Assembly (NCBI RefSeq): GCF_022879595.1
Contig: NZ_CP084267.1
Location: forward strand, 186,001-250,000
Origin: Caballeronia sp. Lep1P3
GTDB taxonomy: Bacteria > Pseudomonadota > Gammaproteobacteria > Burkholderiales > Burkholderiaceae
Length of the DNA: 64,000 bases
Direction of reading: 5' to 3'
The notes beneath the pieces were generated by a model. That model saw only the letters and a list, made by a program, of their open reading frames with translations, had not been told where the DNA came from and ran no database searches. Within the stretch, counting starts at the first letter, position 1, and the number at the start of each line of letters is the position of its first letter. Shown one piece after another: positions 54,241-62,636 of the stretch. Made by a program: the position numbers and the translations under genes.

Positions 54241-54720
54241 TACCGCGACTTCCGCTTCCGCCTCCGCTTCCGGCTCTGCGCGCGCGTGCGTCGCGATCAG
54301 CACGTCGCAGTGTGTCTGACCGCAGACGACATCGCGCAAACGCTCGGCGCGATGCGGCCAGCCGGACTCCGTTTCGCCGCCGAGCACGACGAGATCGGCG
54401 CCCGAATCGTTCGCCGTCTTTGCGATCACTTCGCCGATGCTGCCGCCAGCCGGCAAGGACACGCTGATGCCGACGCCGTCGATGCCCGCGCGCTCGATCA
54501 TGCTCACGCTGTAGCGCATGAGCGCGCGCGAGTGTTCGTCGATGAGCGAGAGCGTGTCGCGCTGATTGCACTCGCCGGTGTCCACCGCCCACCACGGCGT
54601 GCGATCCACCACATGCAGCGCGGTGAGCCGCGCGTTGCATTCGCGCGCGCGGACGATGGCGGTGGCGAGCGCGCGGTGGCTCAGGCTGGTGCCGACTGCA
54701 ACGAGAATGTGCCTGTACAT
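54223..54720 (-). CDS. Universal stress protein (UspA family)
   Basis: 165 residues with the Usp alpha/beta fold: I-L-V-A-V-G-T at the start, A-L-H-V-V-D, and D-L-V-V-L-G-G-E near 130. The ATP-binding G-x2-G-x9-G-S motif is not intact (G-G-E-T-E-S-G-W then no G-S/T), so it may not bind ATP. The C-terminus is a repetitive Glu/Ala tail. Confidence 0.82.
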   Translation of the reverse strand: MYRHILVAVGTSLSHRALATAIVRARECNARLTALHVVDRTPWWAVDTGECNQRDTLSLIDEHSRALMRYSVSMIERAGIDGVGISVSLPAGGSIGEVIAKTANDSGADLVVLGGETESGWPHRAERLRDVVCGQTHCDVLIATHARAEPEAEAEAEVAVSERVA

Positions 54721-55064
54721 GATGACCTCCGATGAGAGTGCGTCGTATCGGAACGATCGACGTTGGAAGCCATGTTCGGCCGCCAGAGTTAGCGGCGAAT
54801 GAGAGCGCGTGGAAGTTTTGCGCGACGCTTATAAAGCGTACCCGCCGTCAGATGCCATCGCGCGGCGCCGGCGCGCGCGCTTTCGTGCCAGAGCGCACGC
54901 GCGTTCGGTTCGCGGCCGATGCGCGCCTGTGAGGAATGGGCCTTGCTTCCGGTCTGCGCTCGAATGCCCCGAGTCCGGCGCCGCTGCCGGCAACATCGCA
55001 AGTCCAGATCACGCGCAAGTCAGCCCGGGATTTCGCCCGGCGTCCAACTCGACAGCGAACGGTG
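54721..55064. other. 344-bp intergenic region between usp and emrA
   Basis: Divergent promoter region. No convincing operator, terminator or small gene was seen. Confidence 0.5.
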
Positions 55065-56258
55065 ATGTCAGACCGAAACGATACTCACGACGACGCACGC
55101 GACGATACCGCGAAGGACGGCGGCGAACGCGCGCGGGCGCATGACGGCAAGAACGCCGACGAAAAGAACGGCGACGAAAAGAACGGCGACGAAAAAGACA
55201 ACGGCAAGAACGGGCGCAAGAAGCCCGGCAAGAAGCCGTTGATCATTCTCGGCATCGTCGTGGTGGTGCTTGCCATCGGCGCGTCGATCTGGTGGTTCAT
55301 GACACGCAATCAGGAAAGCACCGACGACGCCTACACCGATGGCGACGCCGTCACCATCGCGCCGAAGGTATCGGGCTATGTCGTCGCGATGAACATCGAC
55401 GACAACCGCTTCGTGCACAAGGGCGATCTGCTCATCAAGATCGATCCGCGCGACTATCAGGCGCAGCTCGATCAGGCGACCGCGCAGCTCGGGCTCGCGC
55501 AGGCGCAGCTTCACGCCGCCGACGTGCAGCTACAGGTCGCGCGCGTGCAGTATCCCGCGCAGCTCGCGGAGGCGCAGGCGCAGGAGTTGAGCGCGCGCGC
55601 CAGTCTCGCGCAGGCGAGCGCGGCCTACGAGCGCCAGCGCACCGTCGATGTGCGCGCCACGTCGCAGCAGAACATCGACGCCGCTACCGCGCAGCAAAAG
55701 AGCGCGCAGGCGAACGTCGCTCAGGCGCGCGCGCAGGTGCGCACGGCGAGCCTCGTGCCGCAGCAGATCGCGCAGGTGGTCGCTTCCGTGCAGGAGCGGC
55801 GCCAGCAAGTGCGGCAGGCCGAGGCGCAAGTCGAAGCCGCGCAACTGAATCTGTCGTACACCGAACTGCGCGCGCCCGCCGATGGCTGGATCACGAAGCG
55901 CAATGTGCAATTCGGCACGTTCCTGCAAGCGGGCACGTCCATTCTCACGCTCGTCACGACGCGCGTCTGGGTCACGGCGAACTTCAAGGAATCGCAGCTT
56001 GCGCGCATGCATCCGGGCGACAAGGTCGATATCGACATCGACGCCTATCCGGGCCTCGACCTGCACGGCCATGTGGACAGCATTCAGTTCGGCAGCGGCT
56101 CGCGCTTCTCCGCGTTTCCCGCCGAAAACGCGACCGGCAACTTCGTGAAGATCGTGCAGCGCGTGCCGGTGAAGATCGTGATCGACAGCGGCATGAAACC
56201 GGGAACGTCGCTGCCGCTCGGGTTGTCGGTCGAGCCGACCGTCATGCTGCGGCACTGA
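55065..56258 (+). CDS. emrA: Membrane fusion protein of an EmrAB-type efflux pump
   Basis: 397 residues. A hydrophilic Asp/Lys/Asn-rich N-terminus (about 1-55) contains a short tandem repeat (unit D-E-K-N-G). One membrane segment at about 58-80 follows, then lipoyl-like D-A-Y-T-D-G-D, a long coiled coil, and the beta-barrel with L-R-A-P-A-D-G-W near 270. It bridges the inner-membrane pump and outer-membrane channel. GTG 55062 directly precedes the ATG. It is first of three genes separated by 1-4 bp. Confidence 0.9.
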   Translation: MSDRNDTHDDARDDTAKDGGERARAHDGKNADEKNGDEKNGDEKDNGKNGRKKPGKKPLIILGIVVVVLAIGASIWWFMTRNQESTDDAYTDGDAVTIAPKVSGYVVAMNIDDNRFVHKGDLLIKIDPRDYQAQLDQATAQLGLAQAQLHAADVQLQVARVQYPAQLAEAQAQELSARASLAQASAAYERQRTVDVRATSQQNIDAATAQQKSAQANVAQARAQVRTASLVPQQIAQVVASVQERRQQVRQAEAQVEAAQLNLSYTELRAPADGWITKRNVQFGTFLQAGTSILTLVTTRVWVTANFKESQLARMHPGDKVDIDIDAYPGLDLHGHVDSIQFGSGSRFSAFPAENATGNFVKIVQRVPVKIVIDSGMKPGTSLPLGLSVEPTVMLRH

Positions 56259-56262
56259 AGCC

Positions 56263-57846
56263 ATGAGCGACACGACCGAACCCGACCACAGCGGCTGGAA
56301 GCCGAGCGCGAATCCGTGGCTCATCGCCGTGGTGGTCACGCTCGCGGCGTTCATGGAAGTGCTGGATACGACCATCGTGAACGTCGCGCTGCCGCACATT
56401 TCCGGCACGATGTCCGCGAGCTACGACGAAGCGACGTGGACGCTCACGTCGTATCTCGTCGCGAACGGCATCGTGCTGCCGCTTTCCGCGTATTTCTCGA
56501 AGATTCTCGGGCGCAAGCGCTACTTTCTGATCTGCATCGGGGCGTTCACCGTCTGCTCGTTTCTGTGCGGCATCGCGACGAATCTCGGGCAACTGATCGT
56601 CTTCCGGATTCTGCAGGGCTTCTTCGGCGGCGGACTGCAGCCGAGCCAGCAGTCGATCATCCTCGACACCTTCCCGCCCGAACAGCGCGGCCGCGCGTTC
56701 TCGATCTCGGCGGTGGCGATCGTCGTCGCGCCGGTGCTCGGGCCGACGCTCGGCGGCTGGATCACCGACAACTTCACCTGGCGCTGGGTGTTTCTGCTGA
56801 ACGTGCCGGTCGGCGTGCTGACGACCATCGCGGTGATGCAGTTCGTCGAAGATCCGCCGTGGGAAGAGCGCCAGAGCCACAAGGACGTGGGCATCGACGC
56901 GGTGGGCATCGGCCTGATCGCGCTCGGGCTGGGTTGCCTGCAAGTGTTTCTGGATCGCGGCGAGGACGAGGACTGGTTCTCGTCGAACTTCATCGTGACG
57001 TTCGCGGTGCTGGCGGCGATCGGCATCGTCGGCGCAACGTTCTGGCTTTCGTATGCGAAAAAGCCCGTCGTCGATCTTCGCGTGATGAAGGACCGCAATT
57101 TCGCGCTCGGCTCGGCGGCGATCGTCGGGTTCGCGTCCGTGCTGTACGGCAGCGCCGTGCTCATTCCGCAGCTTGCGCAGCAGCAGCTCGGCTACACGGC
57201 AACGCTCGCGGGCCTCGTGCTCTCGCCGGGCGCGCTTCTGATCGTGTTTCTGATTCCGGTCGTGAGCAAGCTGATGCTCGTCGTGCAGACGCGCTTTCTC
57301 GTCGCGTTCGGCTTCTTCCTGATGGGCTGCGCGCTGATCTATTCGCATCGTCTGGTGCCGAACATCGACTATCGCACGCTCACGATGATGCGCAGCGCGC
57401 AATCCGCGGCCATCGGCTTTCTCTTCGTGCCGGTGACGACGCTCGCGTATCTGTCGCTTCCGAAGTCGATGAACAACGATGCGTCCGCGCTCTTCACGAT
57501 GTTCCGCAACGTGGCGGGGTCGGTCGGCATTTCGCTCGCCACCGCGATGATCCGCGAGCGCACGCAGGCGAACATGGCGCATATGGTCGAGCATCTGACG
57601 CCGCTCAATCAGCCGTACAACGACACGGTGCAGCGCATCGCGCGCACGCTCATGGACACGGGGCAGACGATGTCGCAGGCCATGACCGCCGCGACCGGAC
57701 AGATGTACAAGACGCTCGTTTCGCAGGCGACGATCCTCGCGTATCTCGACGTGTTCGCCGCCTGCGCGATCTTCTCGTTCCTCTTCATTCCGATCACGTT
57801 CTTCTTCTCGCCGGTGAAGGCATCCGGCAAGCCGGGAGGACATTGA
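56263..57846 (+). CDS. emrB: DHA2-family MFS multidrug exporter
   Basis: 527 residues with 14 predicted membrane helices. Motifs: L-D-T-T-I-V-N-V-A-L-P in helix 1 (motif D1), G-R-K-R, and G-P-T-L-G-G-W (motif C of antiporters). It exports drugs or toxic compounds with emrA and the outer-membrane protein. Confidence 0.92.
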   Translation: MSDTTEPDHSGWKPSANPWLIAVVVTLAAFMEVLDTTIVNVALPHISGTMSASYDEATWTLTSYLVANGIVLPLSAYFSKILGRKRYFLICIGAFTVCSFLCGIATNLGQLIVFRILQGFFGGGLQPSQQSIILDTFPPEQRGRAFSISAVAIVVAPVLGPTLGGWITDNFTWRWVFLLNVPVGVLTTIAVMQFVEDPPWEERQSHKDVGIDAVGIGLIALGLGCLQVFLDRGEDEDWFSSNFIVTFAVLAAIGIVGATFWLSYAKKPVVDLRVMKDRNFALGSAAIVGFASVLYGSAVLIPQLAQQQLGYTATLAGLVLSPGALLIVFLIPVVSKLMLVVQTRFLVAFGFFLMGCALIYSHRLVPNIDYRTLTMMRSAQSAAIGFLFVPVTTLAYLSLPKSMNNDASALFTMFRNVAGSVGISLATAMIRERTQANMAHMVEHLTPLNQPYNDTVQRIARTLMDTGQTMSQAMTAATGQMYKTLVSQATILAYLDVFAACAIFSFLFIPITFFFSPVKASGKPGGH

Positions 57847-57847
57847 C

Positions 57848-59404
57848 ATGACGCCGCGAATCTTCGTTCTGATGCTCGCTTTCGCGATGAGCGCGTGCGC
57901 GGTCGGCCCCGATTTCAAGCCGCCCGAAGCCGATCTTCCCGCTAACTGGAACGACATCGGACGCGCGCAGAACGCATCGTCGGATGCGCGCGCGCCGCAC
58001 GCCGACGCGCCGTCGGTCGTGACGACATCCGCCGATCCCGATCCGCGCTGGTGGAAACAGTTCGACGATCCGACGCTCGACTCGCTGATCGATCGCGCCG
58101 TCGCGGGCAACCTCGATTTGCAAGGCGCCGTGCTGCGCATCGCGGCGGCGCGCGAGCAGAGCGTATCGGCGGCGGCGCAGGGCTTGCCGCAGTTGAGCGC
58201 GAACGCGAGCGTCATGCGCGAACAGCTCGGGCTGAAAGGCCTGCTGCAATCGCAGGGCGTGTACGACCGCATCGACGGGCTCGGCGCGAACGGCGCACAG
58301 ATCCGGCAAGGGCTGGATTCGGCGACCGGACCGGTCACGCTCTTTCAGGATGGCTTCGACGCGTCGTGGGAACTGGACCTTTTCGGGCGCGTGCGGCGCT
58401 CGGTGGAATCGGCGAACGCGCAGACGCAGGCGGAAATCGAAAGCCGCAACGACGCGCTCGTGTCGCTCGAAGCGGAAGTTGCGCGCACGTATGCGCAGTT
58501 GCGCGGCGCGCAGGCGATCCGGCAGATCACGCTCGACGAAATCGACGCCGAACAGCAGATTCTCGATCTCACGCGCGAACAGGCGCGCGTCGGCCTCACG
58601 AGCCAGCAGGACGTGCAAAGCGCGAGCGCGCAAGTCGGCGCGTTGCAGGCGCAGGTGCCGTCGCTCGATGCGCAAACCGCGCAGGCGATGAACGCGCTCG
58701 CGGTGCTGACCGGCAGCGCGCCGGGCACGCTCGACGCGGAACTCGCCGATGGCGGCGCCGTGCCGCCCGTTCCGCCGACCGTGCCGGTCGGACTGCCATC
58801 GACGCTTGCGCGCCGCCGTCCCGACATCCGCCGCGCGGAGGCGCAGTTGCACGCGGCGACGGCGGAAGTGGGCGTCGCGGTCGCGCAGTTGTATCCGGAT
58901 ATCTCGCTGACGGGGCAAGTCGGCACGCGGGCGACGAACGCGCGTTATCTCGCGCGCTGGTCGAGTCTCTTCTGGTCGGTCGGGCCGAGCATTTCGCTGC
59001 CGATCTTCGAAGGCGGCGCGTTGCGCGCGAACGTGCGCGTCGCGAAGGCGCAGGCGGGGCAGGCGGCGCTGCAGTATCGGCAGACGGTGCTCAATGCGTT
59101 GCAGGACGTGGACAACGCGCTCGTTGCGTATCGCACGGAGCAGGACCGGCGCGCGGCGCTCGCGCGCACGGTCGAGGCGAATCGCGTGAGCCTGCAACTC
59201 GCGACCGACAGCTATCGCAAGGGGCTGACGCCGTTCGTGACCGTGCTCGACGCCGAACGCCAGCTTGCGCAAACGCGCGAACAGTCCGCGCAATCGACGG
59301 TGAATGTGACGACCGATCTCATCGCCGTGTACAAGTCGCTCGGCGGTGGATGGCAGGACGACGCGGCCAGCGCCGCCAGCGCCGCCAGCGCGCCGGGCGG
59401 CTAG
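57848..59404 (+). CDS. Outer-membrane efflux lipoprotein, NodT/OprM family
   Basis: 518 residues. Lipobox M-S-A-C near 15-18 then V-G-P-D-F, the usual N-terminus of the family; R-W-W-K-Q-F near 75; and two TolC-type repeats with long helices. It completes a tripartite pump with emrA and emrB, starting one base after the emrB stop. The stop overlaps that of the next gene in CTAG. The C-terminus is a short Ala/Ser repeat. Confidence 0.92.
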   Translation: MTPRIFVLMLAFAMSACAVGPDFKPPEADLPANWNDIGRAQNASSDARAPHADAPSVVTTSADPDPRWWKQFDDPTLDSLIDRAVAGNLDLQGAVLRIAAAREQSVSAAAQGLPQLSANASVMREQLGLKGLLQSQGVYDRIDGLGANGAQIRQGLDSATGPVTLFQDGFDASWELDLFGRVRRSVESANAQTQAEIESRNDALVSLEAEVARTYAQLRGAQAIRQITLDEIDAEQQILDLTREQARVGLTSQQDVQSASAQVGALQAQVPSLDAQTAQAMNALAVLTGSAPGTLDAELADGGAVPPVPPTVPVGLPSTLARRRPDIRRAEAQLHAATAEVGVAVAQLYPDISLTGQVGTRATNARYLARWSSLFWSVGPSISLPIFEGGALRANVRVAKAQAGQAALQYRQTVLNALQDVDNALVAYRTEQDRRAALARTVEANRVSLQLATDSYRKGLTPFVTVLDAERQLAQTREQSAQSTVNVTTDLIAVYKSLGGGWQDDAASAASAASAPGG

Positions 59405-59640
59405 CGGCGGCGCTTCTTCCAGTCGTAGCCGGCGGGCGGATCGGCGACGCCCGGCTTGCCGACCGACTGCGGGTTTTCGCTGCATAGCGTGACGAAGCCG
59501 ATGGCTTCCCCCAGCGACTGGCGTTTCCTGAGCGCTTCCGCGAAGCGGAGCGCTTCTGCGAGCGCGGTCGCATCGAATGTGCGATGACGCGCTTCGGCTT
59601 CGGCGTGCGTATCGGACTCGAGCCAATAGACTACGAACAT
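59401..59640 (-). CDS. Small protein, 79 aa, function unknown
   Basis: Starts M-F-V-V-Y-W-L-E with AGAGGC about ten bases upstream; an earlier in-frame start at 59709 is not favoured. It has a His/Glu-rich helical middle and a basic C-terminus ending K-K-R-R-R. No family recognised. Convergent with the efflux lipoprotein gene. Confidence 0.6.
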   Translation of the reverse strand: MFVVYWLESDTHAEAEARHRTFDATALAEALRFAEALRKRQSLGEAIGFVTLCSENPQSVGKPGVADPPAGYDWKKRRR

Positions 59641-59864
59641 CGTGTGCCTCTGGATGTGGGACGAACCTGACTGAGCGGTCGGGGAAACATCGGTTCCTTC
59701 GTGGTGCAAAAAGCGCCGCGACGCACCGCGTGCGATACATCATCCAGCACCGGGTATTCCCGCAGTGCAACGTTGGCGACCCGCGCGCAGCCTCGGCTTG
59801 GCCGTTCATGCTGCGAAGCGGAACGCGAGTTGCTCTCGATGACGGTCTATCCGAGGCCAACGAT

Positions 59865-60332
59865 ATGCAAATCTCGCAACGACACGCACGCGTACCGGAA
59901 GAAGCCGTCTGGCACATTCCCGAGTGCGCCGTGCACCACGACGAGCCGCGCGTGCTCATCGCCGACGACGACCTCGAAGCCACCCGCGCGATCTCTCTCG
60001 CGTTCGAAGACGCCGACTTCACGGTGCGCGCGGTGCATACCGGCCTGGATGCCGTCACGCTCGCGCGCAAATGGCAGCCGGGCGTGGTGCTGCTCGATCT
60101 GATGATGCCGCTCGGCGACGGCTGGGAGGCCGCCGAAGCGATTCGCGCGCTGGATGCGTCGATGCTGCTGATCGCCCATACGGGCCGCACGAGCCCCGAC
60201 GATTGCGCGCGGGCGCGCCGCACCGGTTTCAACGGTTATTTCATCAAGCCGACGCAGATCGACCGCATGATCGACTTGATGCGCACGTATTTTTACGCTC
60301 ACGAAGGGCAGCGGCGCGCGCGCGAATGCTGA
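59865..60332 (+). CDS. Single-domain response regulator
   Basis: 155 residues consisting only of a receiver domain: acidic pocket A-D-D-D-L near 35, phospho-acceptor in L-L-D-L-M-M-P near 79, T near 105 and K near 127 (F-I-K-P). There is no output domain, so it probably acts by protein contact or as a phosphate sink. GAGG nine bases upstream supports the start. No kinase is adjacent, though the large hybrid kinase is in the window. Confidence 0.85.
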   Translation: MQISQRHARVPEEAVWHIPECAVHHDEPRVLIADDDLEATRAISLAFEDADFTVRAVHTGLDAVTLARKWQPGVVLLDLMMPLGDGWEAAEAIRALDASMLLIAHTGRTSPDDCARARRTGFNGYFIKPTQIDRMIDLMRTYFYAHEGQRRAREC

Positions 60333-60362
60333 TGCGCCTGCCGTGAGCGCACAGCGAGCCGT

Positions 60363-60779
60363 TCAGCACGCCTCTTTGAGTCGGCGCAGCGCGTCGAACC
60401 GCGACGTGCCCGTGGCCGCAGCGGGCGATGTGGCGGATGCGGCGTTGATGTCGACCGGGCGCGCGGGCAGCGTGCGTTGCAGTCCGGCGCAGAAGCCCTT
60501 TCTGAAGGCGCGCCGGTAAGTCCGGCGATACGCCTCGTCCGTCGACCATTCGCCGGCGCATTCGGAGAGCGCGTGCGTGAGCGCAAGCTGCTCGTGCGCG
60601 AGCGAGCGCAGCAGCGCAAGACATTGGGCTTGATCGATGCCGTCGGCGGTTGCCGTCGCCAGCACGTCCGACAGCGCGGCGATGGCGCCGGCGACATCGG
60701 CGCTGCGCTTTTCGACCGGCACCGGATGCGCGATGACGGGATGTCCCTCGCCGTTGATCGTGATCTTCACTTCGTCCAT
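60363..60779 (-). CDS. Conserved-looking protein of unknown function, 138 aa
   Basis: Start supported by GAGGAC upstream. It begins V-K-I-T-I-N-G-E-G, a short beta segment, followed by helices; one conserved-looking Y-R-R-T-Y-R-R-A-F-R-K-G-F stretch near 90. No signal peptide. Convergent with the response regulator (30 bp). Function unknown. Confidence 0.6.
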   Translation of the reverse strand: MDEVKITINGEGHPVIAHPVPVEKRSADVAGAIAALSDVLATATADGIDQAQCLALLRSLAHEQLALTHALSECAGEWSTDEAYRRTYRRAFRKGFCAGLQRTLPARPVDINAASATSPAAATGTSRFDALRRLKEAC

Positions 60780-60949
60780 CTGTTCGTCCTCGTTCCGTCG
60801 CGCGCGACGCGTCGCGTAGCGTCGCGGTTTCCGGCAAGGAGGGCGATCCGGTGAACCGGGGCGAACGGCCGCGCGCAGGGCCGGGCAGTTTGCCCGACTT
60901 GGCTGCAGGTGGCAACTGCGCGCGTGCGGGCGTGCGGGCGGCGGGGCGC

Positions 60950-61360
60950 TCAGGCGTTGATGCGTCTTGCGGGAATGTCGTCGCTCGTGACGGCCGGCTG
61001 CTCGGCTTCCTGTTCGACATGCTGCTTAAGCACGTCGTCCCAATAGCGGCAGTAGCCGGCCCAGAACGGAACCTGCGTCTTGGCGCATGCATCGCCGGGC
61101 AACGGATGCGGCAGCATGCGCGACAGACGCCCGATTTCCTTGCGCTTCCATTGCAAGAGCGTGCGGCGCGGGCCGCGCGTCGCGGGGCAGAGTTCGTTGA
61201 GACGCGCCACGGCGAGCCACAAGCCTTCGGCGGGGCGCGATGCCATCGTGGTCAGAATCCCGGTATTTGGGCGCGGCCCACGCTCGTGACAGACGATGGC
61301 CCCGATCTGTCCGAGGATGTACATGGTTCTTTCGATGGATTGCTCGACCGGAGGCTGCAT
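60950..61360 (-). CDS. Protein of unknown function, 136 aa
   Basis: The ATG at 61360 has AAGGAC about ten bases upstream and is preferred to the one at 61390. Residues include I-G-A-I-V-C-H-E-R, a Trp/Arg-rich L-L-Q-W-K-R-K-E-I-G-R-L, and F-W-A-G-Y-C-R-Y-W-D-D. Soluble, probably cytoplasmic. No family recognised. Confidence 0.55.
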   Translation of the reverse strand: MQPPVEQSIERTMYILGQIGAIVCHERGPRPNTGILTTMASRPAEGLWLAVARLNELCPATRGPRRTLLQWKRKEIGRLSRMLPHPLPGDACAKTQVPFWAGYCRYWDDVLKQHVEQEAEQPAVTSDDIPARRINA

Positions 61361-61570
61361 GGCGCGTCCTTGTTGTGATGGTTTGAACATGGCCTCTCAG
61401 GTGGCCCCGTGCGAGTCCGGCGCCGGGCGGATCGGCGGCTCGCGGTCACTCTCGAAATTGATACGGTGTTGCACGAGGGCATTACGATACCGTATCGAAA
61501 AGCTTCGCATCGCGTATGGACAAAAAGATACATTCGTCATACGCATACGCTGCCGATGGGCAACTCTGGA

Positions 61571-62506
61571 CTAATGCGCGCCGAGGACGTGCTCCTCGAA
61601 AAGCGCGCGAACGCCTTTGTGAGCCGCGTCGTTGTCGGATGTCGCAGCGGCCACGATGCGCTGCTCGCGCGCCACGAAGATGAACTGCTCGCCGAAGCCC
61701 GCCGCGAACACATAGCGCGGCGCGATCCACCAGAGATAGCCGTAGCGCGCGTCGTGCATCGGCGGGCCGCCTTCGCTGTGAACGGACAAGGCATCGTCGA
61801 TGAACGCGGCGTCGATCAATTGCGTGCCGCGCCAGTTGCCGCGATCGAGCATCAGCGTGCCGAGCTTCGCCATGTCGCGCGGACGCAGTTCGAGGCCGCG
61901 TCCGGCGAAGGTATGCCCGGCTTCATCGGCGATCCATTCGAAACGGTCGATGCCAAGCGGCGCGAACAGCTTCGCGCCGACGTACTCTGCGACGGTCTGC
62001 CCCGTCACGGCTTCGACCGCGAGCGAGAGCAACTGCACCGCGTGCGTGTCATAGAGAAATTGCGCGCCAGGCGCGTGCGCGAGCGGCCGCGACAGCACGA
62101 AGCTCTCGCGGTCTTCGTCGCCCGCGAACCGGTCGCACGCCCCGAGCACGCAATCGTCGATGGCGCGCTGGTTCCAGTCGAAGCCCGAAGTCATGGTGAG
62201 CAGATGGCGCAACGTGATGCGCCGCACGCGCTCGTCGAGCGCCGGGTCGCGCGCTTCGGCGATGATCTCGGCGATGGGCGTGTCGAGGCTCGCGAAGCGC
62301 CGCTCGCCGAGCGCGATGCCGACCGCGAGCGCCACGACGCTCTTCGTGACCGAATTGATGTTTTCGAGCGCGTCGGGCGCCGCGTCGCCGCTGCGGTAGT
62401 GCTCGAAGACCGTCCGGGCATCGCGCACGACGACGAAGCTGCGCACGCCGCTGCCTTCGGTGCGGAGCGCGTCGCGCAGGGCGGCGTATTGCGGTTCCAC
62501 TGTCAT
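61571..62506 (-). CDS. Beta-lactamase-fold serine hydrolase (class C/family VIII type)
   Basis: 311 residues. Catalytic S-V-T-K at 52-55, L-L-T-M-T-S-G-F-D-W near 113-122, and G-F-G-E-Q-F near the C-terminus. The usual Y-x-N second motif reads Y-D-T, so the Asn is missing. No signal peptide is seen, which points to a cytoplasmic esterase or peptidase-like enzyme rather than a true beta-lactamase. Confidence 0.82.
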   Translation of the reverse strand: MTVEPQYAALRDALRTEGSGVRSFVVVRDARTVFEHYRSGDAAPDALENINSVTKSVVALAVGIALGERRFASLDTPIAEIIAEARDPALDERVRRITLRHLLTMTSGFDWNQRAIDDCVLGACDRFAGDEDRESFVLSRPLAHAPGAQFLYDTHAVQLLSLAVEAVTGQTVAEYVGAKLFAPLGIDRFEWIADEAGHTFAGRGLELRPRDMAKLGTLMLDRGNWRGTQLIDAAFIDDALSVHSEGGPPMHDARYGYLWWIAPRYVFAAGFGEQFIFVAREQRIVAAATSDNDAAHKGVRALFEEHVLGAH

Positions 62507-62636
62507 GTCGGATTGCGCATATCGTTAGGAAGCCGAATGAATAGCGCTCCCGCCGACGCACGGGAGCGAATCGTGCTAAAACTGGCGAGCAAGCCGGATG
62601 CCACGCCCCGTTCAATCCCTTCGCAAGGAACGTAAT

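Noticed and set aside
61571..62506. Beta-lactamase resistance gene
   Set aside because: No signal peptide, and the Y-x-N motif lacks Asn; more likely an esterase or peptidase-like hydrolase.
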